Shown here piece after piece: positions 24,601 to 39,600 of a stretch of DNA of 53,538 nt. The stretch spans positions 1 through 53,538 of the forward strand of contig JAUCBJ010000457.1 of the NCBI GenBank assembly GCA_032718475.1, given 5' to 3'. The translations under genes were made by a program, and so were the position numbers. How positions within the stretch are numbered: the stretch's first letter is position 1; every line of letters starts with the position of its first letter. Source of the stretch: Nemertoderma westbladi (Eukaryota; Xenacoelomorpha; Nemertodermatida; Nemertodermatidae). The notes beneath the pieces are model-generated. The model had not been told where the DNA came from. It was given only the letters and a program-made list of their open reading frames with translations, and ran no database searches.

Positions 24601-27600
24601 AATCAGTAATCACTAAGGGTTGAATAGGTGACACACAGACAATCAGTAATCACTAAGGGTTGAATAGGTGACACACAGACAATCAGTAATCACTAAGGGT
24701 TGAATAGGTGACACACAGACAATCAGTAATCACTAAGGGTTGAATAGGTGACACACAGACAATCAGTAATCACTAAGGGTTGAATAGGTGACACACTGAC
24801 AATCAGTAATCACTAAGGATTAGGTGACACACAGACAATCAGTAATCACTATGGGTTGAATAGGTGACACACATACAATCAGTAATCACTAAGGGTTGAA
24901 TAGGTGACACATAGACAATCAGTAATCACTAAGGGTTGAATAGGTGACACACAGACAATCAGTAATCACTAAGGGTTGAATAGGTGACACACAGACAATC
25001 AGTAATCACTAAGGATTAGGTGACACACAGACAATCAGTAATCACTAAGGGTTGAATAGGTGACACACAGACAATCAGTAATCACTAAGGGTTGAATAGG
25101 TGACACACAGACAATCAGTAATCACTAAGGATTAGGTGACACACAGACAATCAGTAATCACTAAGGGTTGAATAGGTGACACACATACAATCAGTAATCA
25201 CTAAGGGTTGAGTAGGTGACACACATACAATCAGTAATCACTAAGGGTTGAATAGGTGACACACAGACAATCAGTAATCACTAAGGGTTGAATAGATGAC
25301 ACACAGACAATCAGTAATCACTAAGGGTTGAATAGGTGACACACAGACAATCAGTAATCACTAAGGGTTGAATAGGTGACACACAGACAATCAGTAATCA
25401 CTAAGGGTTGAATAGGTGACACACAGACAATCAGTAATCACTAAGGATTAGGTGACACACAGACAATCAGTAATCACTAAGGGTTGAATAGGTGGAACAC
25501 ATACAATCAGTAATCACTAAGGGTTGAGTAGGTGACACACAGACAATCAGTAATCACTAAGGGTTGAGTAGGTGACACACTGACAATCAGTAATCACTAA
25601 GGGTTGAGTAGGTGACACACAGACAATCAGTAATCATTAAGGGTTGAATAGGTGACACACAGACAATCAGTAATCACTAAGGGTTGAATAGGTGACACAC
25701 AGACAATCAGTAATCACTAAGGGTTGAATAGGTGACACACAGACAATCAGTAATCACTAAGGGTTGAGTAGGTGACACACAGACAATTAGTAATCACTAA
25801 GGGTTGAATAGGTGACAAACATACAATCAGTAATCACTAAGGGTTGAATAGGTGACACACAGACAATCAGTAATCACTAAGGGTTGAGTAGGTGACACAC
25901 AGACAATCAGTAATCACTAAGGGTTGAGTAGGTGACACACAGACAATTAGTAATCACTAAGGGTTAAATAGGTGACAAACATACAATCAGTAATCACTAA
26001 GGGTTGAATAGGTGACACACAGACAATCAGTAATCACTAAGGGTTGAATAGGTGACACACAGACAATCAGTAATCACTAAGGGTTGAGTAGGTGACACAC
26101 ATACAATCAGTAATCACTAAGGGTTGAGTAGGTGACACACAGACAATCAGTAATCACTAAGGGTTGAATAGGTGACACACAGACAACCAGTAATCACTAA
26201 GGGTTGAGTAGGTGACACACAGACAATCAGTAATCACTAAGGGTTGAGTAGGTGACACACATACAATCAGTAATCACTAAGGGTTGAGTAGGTGACACAC
26301 AGACGATCAGTAATCACTAAGGGTTGAGTAGGTGACACACAGACAATCAGTAATCACTAAGGGTTGAATAGGTGACACACAGACAATCAGTAATCACTAA
26401 GGGTTGAATAGGTGACACACAGACAATCAGTAATCACTAAGGGTTGAATAGGTGACACACAGACAATCAGTAATCACTATGGGTTGAATAGGTGACACAC
26501 AGACAATCAGTAATCACTAAGGGTTGAATAGGTGACACACAGACAATCAGTAATCACTAAGGGTTGAATAGGTGACACACTGACAATCAGTAATCACTAA
26601 GGGTTGAATAGGTGACACACAGACAATCAGTAATCACTAAGGGTTGAATAGGTGACACACAGACAATCAGTAATCACTAAGGGTTGAATAGGTGACACAC
26701 AGACAATCAGTAATCACTAAGGGTTGAATAGGTGACACACAGACAATCAGTAATCACTAAGGGTTGAATAGGTGACACACAGACAATCAGTAATCACTAA
26801 GGGTTGAATAGGCGACACACAGACAATCAGTAATCACTAAGGGTTGAGTAGGTGACACACAGACAATCAGTAATCACTAAGGGTTGAATAGGTGACACAC
26901 AGACAATCAGTAATCACTAAGGGTTGAATAGGTGACACACAGACAATCAGTAATCACTAAGGGTTGAATAGGTGACACACAGACAATCAGTAATCACTAT
27001 GGGTTGAATAGGTGACACACAGACAATCACTAAGGATTAGGTGACACACAGACAATCAGTAATCACTATGGGTTGAATAGGTGACACACAGACAATCAGT
27101 AATCACTAAGGGTTGAATAGGTGACACACAGACAATCAGTAATCACTAAGGGTTGAATAGGTGACACACAGACAATCAGTAATCACTAAGGGTTGAATAG
27201 GTGACACACAGACAATCAGTAATCACTAAGGGTTGAGTAGGTGACACACAGACAATCAGTAATCACTAAGGGTTGAATAGGTGACACACAGACAATCAGT
27301 AATCACTAAGGGTTGAGAAGGTGACACACAGACAATCAGTAACCACTAAAGGTTGAATAGGTGACACACAGACAATCAGTAATCACTAAGGGTTAGGTGA
27401 CACACAGACAATCAGTAATCACTAAGGGTTGAATAGGTGACACACAGACAATCAGTAATCACTAAGGGTTGAGTAGGTGACACACAGACCATCAGTACTC
27501 ACTAAGGATTAGGTGACACACAGACAATCAGTAATCACTAAGGGTTGAATAGGTGACACACATACAATCAGTAATCACTAAGGGTTGAATAGGTGACACA

Positions 27601-30600
27601 CATACAATCAGTAATCACTAAGGGTTGAATAGGTGGAACACATACAATCAGTAATCACTAAGGGTTGAGTAGGTGACACACAGACAATCAGTAATCACTA
27701 AGGGTTGAATAGGTGACACACATACAATCAGTAATCACTAAGGGTTGAGTAGGTGACACACATACAATCAGTAATCACTGAGGGTTGAATAGGTGACACA
27801 CAGACAATCAGTAATCACTAAGGGTTGAATAGGTGACACACAGACAATCAGTAATCACTAAGGGTTGAGTAGGTGACACACAGACAATCAGTAATCACTA
27901 AGGGTTGAGTATGTGACAAAAATACAATCAGTAATCACTAAGGGTTGAATAGGTGACACACAGACAATCAGTAATCACTAAGGGTTGAGTAGGTGACACA
28001 CAGACAATCAGTAATCACTAAGGGTTGAATAGGTGACACACAGACAATCAGTAATCACTAAGGGTTGAGTAGGTGACACACAGACAATCAGTAATCACTA
28101 AGGGTTGAATAGGTGACACACAGACAATCAGTAATCACTATGGGTTGAATAGGTGACACACAGACAATCAGTAATCACTAAGGGTTGAGTAGGTGACACA
28201 CAGACAATCAGTAATCACTAAGGGTTGAATAGGTGACACACAGACAATCAGTAATCACTAAGGGTTGAATAGGTGACACACAGACAATCAGTAATCACTA
28301 TGGGTTGAATAGGTGACACACAGACAATCAGTAATCACTAAGGGTTGAATAGGTGACACACAGACAATCAGTAATCACTAAGGGTTGAATAGGTGACACA
28401 CAGACAATCAGTAATCACTAAGGGTTGAGTAGGTGACACACAGACAATCAGTAATCACTAAGGGTTGAATAGGTGACACACATACAATCAGTAATCACTA
28501 AGGGTTGAATAGGTGACACACAGACAATCAGTAATCACTAAGGGTTGAATAGGTGACACACAGACAATCAGTAATCACTAAGGGTTGAATAGGTGACACA
28601 CAGACAATCAGTAATCACTAAGGGTTGAATAGGTGACACACAGACAATCAGTAATCACTAAGGGTTGAATAGGTGACACACAGACAATCAGTAATCACTA
28701 AGGGTTGAATAGGTGACACACAGACAATCAGTAATCACTAAGGGTTGAATAGGTGACACACAGACAATCAGTAATCACTATGGGTTGAGTAGGTGACACA
28801 CAGACAATCAGTAATCACTAAGGGTTGAGTAGGTGACACACAGGCAATCAGTAATCACTAAGGGTTGAATAGGTGACACACAGACAATCAGTAATCACTA
28901 AGGGTTGAATAGGTGACACACATACAATCAGTAATCACTAAGGGTTGAATAGGTGGAACACATACAATCAGTAATCACTAAGGGTTGAGTAGGTGACACA
29001 CAGACAATCAGTAATCACTAAGGGTTGAGTAGGTGACACACATACAATCAGTAATCACTAAGGGTTGAATAGGTGACACACAGACAATCAGTAATCACTA
29101 AGGGTTGAATAGGTGACACACATACAATCAGTAATCACTAACGGTTGAATAGGTGACACACATACAATCAGTAATCACTATGGGTTGAGTAGGTGACACA
29201 CAGACAATCAGTAATCACTAAGGGTTGAGTAGGTGACACACAGGCAATCAGTAATCACTAAGGGTTGAATAGGTGACACACAGACAATCAGTAATCACTA
29301 AGGGTTGAATAGGTGACACACATACAATCAGTAATCACTAAGGGTTGAATAGGTGGAACACATACAATCAGTAATCACTAAGGGTTGAGTAGGTGACACA
29401 CAGACAATCAGTAATCACTAAGGGTTGAGTAGGTGACACACATACAATCAGTAATCACTAAGGGTTGAATAGGTGACACACAGACAATCAGTAATCACTA
29501 AGGGTTGAATAGGTGACACACATACAATCAGTAATCACTAACGGTTGAATAGGTGACACACATACAATCAGTAATCACTGAGGGTTGAATAGGTGACACA
29601 CAGACAATCAGTAATCACTAAGGGTTGAATAGGTGACACACATACAATCAGTAATCACTAAGGGTTGAATAGGTGACACACAGACAATCAGTAATCACTA
29701 AGGGTTGAGTAGGTGACACACAGACAATCAGTAATCACTAAGGGTTGAGTAGGTGACAAACATACAATCAGTAATCACTAAGGGTTGAATAGGTGACACA
29801 CAGACAATCAGTAATCACTAAGGGTTGAATAGGTGACACACAGACAATCAGTAATCACTAAGGGTTGAGTAGGTGACACACAGACAATCAGTAATCACTA
29901 AGGGTTGAATAGGTGACACACAGACAATCAGTAATCACTAAGGGTTGAGTAGGTGACAAACATACAATCAGTAATCACTAAGGGTTGAATAGGTGACACA
30001 CAGACAATCAGTAATCACTAAGGGTTGAATAGGTGACACACAGACAATCAGTAATCACTAAGGGTTGAGTAGGTGACACACAGACAATCAGTAATCACTA
30101 AGGGTTGAATAGGTGACACACAGACAATCAGTAATCACTAAGGGTTGAGTAGGTGACACACAGACAATCAGTAATCACTAAGGGTTGAGTAGGTGACAAA
30201 CATACAATCAGTAATCACTAAGGGTTGAATAGGTGACACACAGACAATCAGTAATCACTAAGGGTTGAGTAGGTGACACACAGACAATCAGTAATCACTA
30301 AGGGTTGAATAGGTGACACACAGACAATCAGTAATCACTAAGGGTTGAATAGGTGACACACAGACAATCAGTAATCACTAAGGATTAGGTGACACACAGA
30401 CAATCAGTAATCACTAAGGGTTGAATAGGTGACACACAGACAATCAGTAATCACTAAGGGTTGAATAGGTGACACACAGACAATCAGTAATCACTAAGGG
30501 TTGAATAGGTGACACACAGACAATCAGTAATCACTAAGGGTTGAATAGGTGACACACAGACAATCAGTAATCACTAAGGGTTGAATAGGTGACACACAGA

Positions 30601-33600
30601 CAATCAGTAATCACTAAGGGTTGAATAGGTGACACACAGACAATCAGTAATCACTAAGGGTAGAATAGGTGACACACAGACAATCAGTAATCATTAAGGG
30701 TTGAATAGGTGACACACATACAATCAGTAATCACTAAGGGTTGAATAGGTGACACACAGACAATCAGTAATCACTAAGGGTTGAATAGGTGACACACAGA
30801 CAATCAGTAATCACTAAGGGTTGAATAGGTGACACACTGACAATCAGTAATCACTAAGGATTAGGTGACACACAGACAATCAGTAATCACTATGGGTTGA
30901 ATAGGTGACACACATACAATCAGTAATCACTAAGGGTTGAATAGGTGACACACAGACAATCAGTAATCACTAAGGGTTGAATAGGTGACACACATACAAT
31001 CAGTAATCACTAAGGGTTGAATAGGTGACACACAGACAATCAGTAATCACTAAGGGTTGAATAGGTGACACACAGACAATCAGTAATCACTAAGGGTTGA
31101 ATAGGTGACACACTGACAATCAGTAATCACTAAGGATTAGGTGACACACAGACAATCAGTAATCACTATGGGTTGAATAGGTGACACACATACAATCAGT
31201 AATCACTAAGGGTTGAATAGGTGACACACAGACAATCAGTAATCACTAAGGGTTGAATAGGTGACACACAGACAATCAGTAATCACTAAGGGTTGAATAG
31301 GTGACACACAGACAATCAGTAATTACTAAGGGTTGAATAGGTGACACACAGACAATCAGTAATCACTAAGGGTTGAATAGGTGACACACAGACAATCAGT
31401 AATCACTAAGGGTTGAATAGGTGACACACAGACAATCAGTAATCACTAAGGGTTGAATAGGTGACACACATACAATCAGTAATCACTAAGGGTTGAATAG
31501 GTGACACACTGACAATCAGTAATCACTAAGGATTAGGTGACACACAGACAATCAGTAATCACTAAGGGTTGAATAGGTGACACACAGACAATCAGTAATC
31601 ACTAAGGGTTGAATAGGTGACACACAGACAATCAGTAATCACTAAGGGTTGAATAGGTGACACACATACAATCAGTAATCACTAAGGGTTGAATAGGTGA
31701 CACACAGACAATCAGTAATCACTAAGGGTTGAATAGGTGACACACATACAATCAGTAATCACTAAGGGTTGAATAGGTGACACACAGACAATCAGTAATC
31801 ACTAAGGGTTGAATAGGTGACACACAGACAATCAGTAATCACTATGGGTTGAATAGGTGACACACATACAATCAGTAATCACTAAGGGTTGAATAGGTGA
31901 CACACATACAATCAGTAATCACTAAGGGTTGAATAGGTGACACACATACAATCAGTAATCACTAAGGGTTGAATAGGTGACACACATACAATCAGTAATC
32001 ACTAAGGGTTGAATAGGTGACACACATACAATCAGTAATCACTAAGGGTTGAATAGGTGACACACTGACAATCAGTAATCACTAAGGATTAGGTGACACA
32101 CAGACAATCAGTAATCACTATGGGTTGAATAGGTGACACACATACAATCAGTAATCACTAAGGGTTGAATAGGTGACACACAGACAATCAGTAATCACTA
32201 AGGGTTGAATAGGTGACACACATACAATCAGTAATCACTAAGGGTTGAATAGGTGACACACAGACAATCAGTAATCACTAAGGGTTGAATAGGTGACACA
32301 CAGACAATCAGTAATCACTAAGGGTTGAATAGGTGACACACTGACAATCAGTAATCACTAAGGATTAGGTGACACACAGACAATCAGTAATCACTATGGG
32401 TTGAATAGGTGACACACATACAATCAGTAATCACTAAGGGTTGAATAGGTGACACACAGACAATCAGTAATCACTAAGGGTTGAATAGGTGACACACAGA
32501 CAATCAGTAATCACTAAGGGTTGAATAGGTGACACACAGACAATCAGTAATCACTAAGGGTTGAATAGGTGACACACAGACAATCAGTAATCACTAAGGG
32601 TTGAATAGGTGACACACAGACAATCAGTAATCACTAAGGGTTGAATAGGTGACACACAGACAATCAGTAATCACTAAGGGTTGAATAGGTGACACACATA
32701 CAATCAGTAATCACTAAGGGTTGAATAGGTGACACACAGACAATCAGTAGTAATCACTAAGGGTTGAATAGGTGACACACATACAATCAGTAATCACTAA
32801 GGGTTGAGTAGGTGACACACAGACAATCAGTAATCACTAAGGGTTGAGTAGGTGACACACAGACAATCAGTAATCACTAAGGGTTGAATAGGTGACACAC
32901 AGACAATCAGTAGTAATCACTAAGGGTTGAATAGGTGACACACATACAATCAGTAATCACTAAGGGTTGAGTAGGTGACACACAGACAATCAGTAATCAC
33001 TAAGGGTTGAATAGGTGACACACATACAATCAGTAATCACTAAGGGTTGAATAGGTGACACACAGACAATCAGTAATCACTATGGGTTGAATAGGCGACA
33101 CACATACAATCAGACCTTATATGACTAAATATCCTAAACTTCCAAGGAAGCTTAAATACCTCACTTCATCTGTACACAAGTAAAAATAATAATCTAAAAC
33201 AGTGACAGGCGTCATTTTAGACTCCAAACAATTTTCCAGCAACTGCAAAACTGTATAGAACTGCAAAAAAGCGTTTAGAGAGTAGAGAGTTACGCACATC
33301 ATGAATATGGACAGCCACTTAAAGTTCTCAGTTAGTTATGAGTGCAAGACATGAAAAAACATAGAGTAACAAAAACCCGCATTCTAATTATTGATATACC
33401 TAATTTTGAATTCTATTTAATTGTTTTTAATATTTCTCCAATGTTTTTCATATGTTACGTATTGGGATGGGATGTGTGTCAGGAAATGTTAGGAAATATC
33501 CAAGACATTTATTTCCCCGCAAATTTCCTATTTTATTAATTTATTATAAAGTTTACTTTTATTAATATAAAATATTTTCAGAAACAGCTGCTTAGTGGCA

Positions 33601-36600
33601 TAAAATAGTAGATTCAAGATGTGATTCAAGACTATTTAGTTGTGTTGAAGTGGTTCGGTGTCTTGGCTCTTGTGGTCGTAATTACAACGGATGAAGTATT
33701 CTTTTCAGGAAATTCCCTTGTAAAAAAAAAACATATACTTCAGGAAAATTTACATCCCTGTGGTGGAGAGTAAAGATGAGTTAAATGTGACATCATTCCT
33801 ATAATAACCTCGTATACCTTACGTCTCCACGCAACGTACCTTAACTTCGGTCTTCTGGGCCGCATGGGGTACTATGATTGGCGCTTCTAAGTCTTTAGTT
33901 ATGACGTCACCTCTGTTCCCCAGAGTAAATATTGTTCCTTTATTTTTTAACGACGGTTTATAAAACACACTTCTCCGAGACGAATCCTCTTCTCCCATCA
34001 AATCGTCTAATTAAAAAAATCAACGCGAAATAATTACTTTATAGTGTTCTATATTCCACGCCGTGAATATAGCAAATTCAATTCAGAACTTATGAGTACG
34101 ATATTCAAACTGTGTAAAACTTGTTTAGAAGAACGTGCCACTGTAACCTGCTCCTTTCCCTAAATTTATAATCTAAAATTGAGACGGGATATTAATTAGC
34201 TGACTAATAAACAAACCTTTATCGGCCACTTCCTCGTATTGTAATTTCATTAAACGACTTGTGTAGGCCCGGAAGTAACTGTAATACATCTTACTAGTTG
34301 TGTCCATGTAAACGTCGCGAATTTCTTTAGCGATAACGCGCTCGTGAGCCAAGAGAAATTCATAGAAAAATCTAAAACAAACGGGGCGATGCATGCAGTG
34401 GATTTAAATATATAAAATATTTTAAATATTAAATTTGAATTAAATATATTATATTTGATTTTGGTTGTTGTTTGTTTTGATTGTGTCCTTTGATGGCCCT
34501 ACGGTTTGAGTGCTACTGTTGGCTTAATGTCCTGATTCTACATTTTTTGTAGTGTGTGGTATTGTTGGGGGTTGTGCTTACCCTTCAGTTGATTTAAATA
34601 TTGTCAGTTTATTGTCACCGCTATTTAAACTTTTAATTGAGAGTTGAGACTTACCACAAACGATGCGATGCATTTTTTCTCGACCGCTCCAAACAACTAT
34701 CTCCTCTGTGACGTAAGAGGACTAAGAAATTGCACGCTAGCTTCCCTTACGGAAGTAGGGTGACGTAGGCATATATTAGTGTAAGTGATGTCAGCAAAAC
34801 TGCTCTCAGTTACCTTCACGGAGCAATCAACATCCCCAGGGGTAAAGACAAAAACAACACAAGTAAAATACCGGAGATATAAAATGGAGTTGTCGAGATA
34901 TTTGTAAGTCGCACACTGTTGCTATAACTCCGATATTAAGGATTACTCAACATAGGTTGTTGACCTTCATTCGATTTATATTCCAAAAATTAGAAAATTC
35001 ATTAGATAATGGTAAACTCTTAAACGCTCTGTGAAATTATTTATAAGCCGATTAGTTATCTAAGTTTAATTTCAAAAATAGGTATAATGACAACTCGATG
35101 ATAGAGGATGTTTTTTAACCGCCGCAAGGCGGAAAAGGGCTTTAGCCCTCACTAACCACTACCACCGCCTCACCCAATTCAATAAACGGGGAACTATATA
35201 CGGAAAAGGGTATACTTGGGCGAGTTAGGGTATAAGGGAGCGCTTAGGGGGGAAGCCGACTATCCCAGTAGGTGGATAGACCCCCTATTAACTTTCTAAA
35301 TTTTGATTTCGAGCGAATCCGACCGACGGTTTTCGAGTTGGGCCCAATGGAACGTTTTAGAAATTTGAATTTCCCGCCAAAAGCTACAGCCGAGCTACAG
35401 CCAAACTGGCTATAGATGGAGACTAGCGGCCAACGGGATCGCGTAGGGGGTATAGATGTTAGTCCAGCTCATTCTTTTTTTGGAACGACTCGACCTATAG
35501 GGGCCGATCGGTAGCTGATCGAACACGATCTTTACGATCTTTGGCGAAATACGACCGGAAGGAGTGGGAATTTGAGAAAAGTTTGAAAGTAGAAAATGTT
35601 CCTCATCCCCGAATTATGCTAGACGGACCCGATAAAAATATGAAAAAAATTAATTCTAGGGGGTCTACGGGGCCAACGAAGCTTTCCGATTGGACGATAT
35701 TATTTTCGCCTATTACTACGGGAAGGAACGGTTTTAAGTTAAAACATGTACAAGAGATATGGTCGGGAAGCTCGAGCTCTATCCAACGGAAGCGGTCCCG
35801 GGATCGTAAATTAACAAGTTCTCGAGATATAGAGGAAAATTAACGAGTCGTTAAAAAATGCAGCAATTAGCAATTAGCGCTAATTAAGAGCGAATTAATT
35901 AATCGAATCTCGAAATTAACGGTGCCAATCGATGGGAAACAACGAGAGGAGCTCGCCAATTTTTTAAATTTTCAAAAAGACCCAGCGGAAGCCGAGATAA
36001 ATGGATTTTCGTGAAATCGGGGTCCCAACCGCCAAGTCGAATATCAGCATCGAATCGCCACCTTTGGGAAGTAGGCGAAAATATACCGAAAAAGCAAAAC
36101 GAGCGATATTGATTTAAAATTCGAAACTTTTTGGTCGACACGGGCTCGCTAGTGGATGATATACACTATTTTAGTCAATTTGTCCAAAAGGGTCATTTTT
36201 ATTATCTTTGATCATGATCTTTATGATCTTTGGCCTAAAGCATGGAATATGAGTATTTTCATATTTTATATTAATTCATACATTGTACGCAAAGTCTATG
36301 GGGACATTTCCAGACATACTTTCATATTTATCTTTGAAATTTAAATCATTTGTTCACCCAGCCATGCAATGGCTGGGTGAACCACCAAAATATTAAGAGA
36401 TGAAATCCGCAAAGCCTTTAAATACATTATAGGGTGGTGGGTGGGGCTAGTGGTTAGTGTTTATACATAGTTAGGTAATGATTGTATATATAGCGAGTTG
36501 TTAAAAAAGGGAATGGATATAACTTTATGTTACAAAAGACTATGAATTTAGATCTATCGAGTTACGAATATACTCTATCGCCACCTTTTAGCGTAGCGTA

Positions 36601-39600
36601 GGGGAGGAATACAATTAGTTGGAATCTATGTGTGGGGAATATAGCGGAACAACTATGTACGAGATACTTCTTCGACTTCTACAGTAGAACAATTAGTATA
36701 GTTCTTTAAACTAATTTTAGAACTCCGTTTACCTACTAAAAAACAAATAAATATAATTAAATTTATAATAATAATAATAATAATAACAAGGTCTACTAAA
36801 ATATACAAGCTATACTGATCAAGAATAAATGATAAAAAAACTCACATCACTGGATGATAGAGGATGTTTTTTAATCGCCGTAAGGCGGAAAAGGGCTTTA
36901 GCCCTCACTAACCGCTACCACCTCCTCACCCAATGCTAAAATCCGGGAATATTGTACCGAAGGGGGTATACTTGGGCGAGTTAGGGTATAAGGGGGCGCT
37001 TAGGGGGGAAGCCGACCATCCCAGTAGGTGGATAGACCCCCTATTAACTTTCTAAATTTTGATTTCGAGCGAATCCGACCGACGGTTTTCGAGTTGGGCC
37101 CAATGGAACGTTTTAGAAATTTGAATTTCCCGCCAAACGCTACAGCCAAACTGGCAATAGATGGAGACTAGCGGCCAACGGGATCGCGTAGGGGGTATAG
37201 ATGTTAGTCCAGCTCATTCTTTTTTTGGAACGACTCGACCTATAGGGGCCGATCGGTAGCTGATCGAACACGATCTTTACGATCTTTGGCGAAATACGAC
37301 CGGAAGGAGTGGGAATTTGGGAAAAGTTTGAAAGTAGAAAATGTTCCTCACCCCCGAATTATGCTAGACGGACCCGATAAAAATTTGAAAAAAATTAATT
37401 CTAGGGGGTCTACGGGGCCAACGAAGCTTTCCGATTGGACGATATTATTTTCGCCTATTACTACGGGAAGGAACGGTTTTAAGTTAAAACATGTACAAGA
37501 GATATGGTCGGGAAGCTCGAGCTCTATCCAACGGAAGCGGTCCCGGGATCGTAAATTAACAAGTTCTAGAGATATAGAGGAAAATTAACGAGTCGTTAAA
37601 AAATGCAGTAATTAGCAATTAGCGCTAATTAAGAGCGAATTAATTAATCGAATCTCGAAATTAACGGTGCCAATCGATGGGAAACAACGAGAGGAGCTCG
37701 CCAATTTTTTACATTTTCGAAAAGACCCAGCGGAAGCCGAGATAAATGGATTTTCGTAAAATCGGGGTCCCGACCACCAAGTCGAATATCGGAGGCGAAT
37801 CACCACCTTTGGGAAATAGGCGAAAATATACCGAAAAAGCAAAACGAGCGATATTGATTTAAAATTCGAAACTTTTTGGTCGATATGGGTTCGCTAGTAG
37901 ACGATATACACTATTTTAGTCAATTTATCCAAAAGGGTCATTTTTATGATATTTGATCATGATCTTTATGATCTTTGGCCTAAAGCATGGAATAAGAGTA
38001 TTTTTATATTAAATTGTAATTCGTACATTATAAGCAAAGTCTATGGGGACATTGTCAGACATACTTTAAAATTTATCTTTGAAATTTAAATCATTTGTTC
38101 ACCCAGCCATGCAATGGCTGGGTGAACCACCAAAATATTAAGAGATGAAATCCGCAAAGCCTTTAAATACATTATAGGGTGGTGGGCGGGGCTAGTGGTT
38201 AGTGTTTATACATAGTTAGTTAATGATTGTATATGATTGTATATGTATATGATTGTATATATAGCGAGTTGTTAAAAAAGGGAATGGATATAACTATATG
38301 TTACAAAAGACTATGAATTTAGATCTATCGAGTTACGAATATACACTATCGCCACCTTTTAGCGTAGCGTAGGGGAGGAATACAATTAGTTGGAATCTAT
38401 GTATGGGGAATATAGCGGAACAACTATGTACGAGATACTTCTTCGACTAATAGAACAATAACTATAGCTCTTTAAACTAATTCTAGAACTACATTTACCT
38501 ACTAAAAAAACAATTAAATATAAATATAATAATAATAATAATAATAATAATACAAATTAATAATACTAATTAATGAAAAATAAATGATAAAAAAACTATC
38601 ATCACTGGATGATAGAGGATGTTTTTTAATCGCCGCAAGGCGAAAAAGGGCTTTAGCCCTCACTAACCACTACCAATTCCTCACCCAATACTAAAATCCG
38701 GGAATGTGATAGAAAGGGGGTATACTTGGGCGAGTTAGGGTATAAGGGGGCGCTTAGGGGGGAAGCCGACCATCCCAGTAGGTGGATAGACCCCCTATTA
38801 ACTTTCTAAATTTTGATTTCGAGCGAATCCGACCGACGGTTTTCGAGTTGGGCCCAATGGAACGTTTTAGAAATTTGAATTTCCCGCCAAACGCTACAGC
38901 CAAACTGGCAATAGATGGAGACTAGCGGCCAACGGGATCGCGTAGGGGGTATAGATGTTAGTCCAGCTCATTCTTTTTTTGGAACGACTCGACCTATAGG
39001 GGCCGATCGGTAGCTGATCGAACACGATCTTTACGATCTTTGGCGAAATACGACCGGAAGGAGTGGGAATTTGAGAAAAGTTTGAAAGTAGAAAATGTTC
39101 CTCACCCCCGAATTATGCTAGACGGACCCGATAAAAATTTGAAAAAAATTAATTCTAGGGGGTCTACGGGGCCAACGAAGCTTTCCGATTGGACGATATT
39201 ATTTTCGCCTATTACTACGGGAAGGAACGGTTTTAAGTTAAAACATGTACAAGAGATATGGTCGGGAGGCTCGAGCTCTATCCAACGGAAGCGGTCCCGG
39301 AATCGTAAATTAAGAAGTTCTCGAGATATAGAGGATAATTAACGAGTCGTTAAAAAATGCAGTAATTAGCAATTAGCGCTAATTAAGAGCGAATTAATTA
39401 ATCGAATCTCGAAATTAACGGTGCCAATCGATGGGAAACAACGAGAGGAGCTCGCCAATTTTTTAAATTTTCGAAAAGACCCAGCGGAAGCCGAGATAAA
39501 TGGATTTTCGTAAAATCGGGGTCCCGACCACCAAGTCGAATATCGGCGTCGAATCGCCAACTTTGGGAAGTAGGCGAAAATATACCGAAAAAGCAAAACG

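Noticed and set aside
23588-33112. Possible CRISPR-like array because of the regular short repeats
   Set aside because: The units are contiguous with no unique spacers, and the surrounding genes are spliced eukaryotic genes.
35541-35843. 100-codon open frame repeated in all six 1.75-kb units
   Set aside because: It begins with TTG rather than ATG, resembles no family I know, and the differences between units are mostly amino-acid changing, which argues against selection on a protein.
36126-36200. LVDTGS-like string resembling a retroviral-type aspartic protease in the 1.75-kb units
   Set aside because: The frame has a stop immediately upstream and another soon downstream, one unit reads LVDMGS, and no flanking polyprotein is visible. 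It is probably chance.
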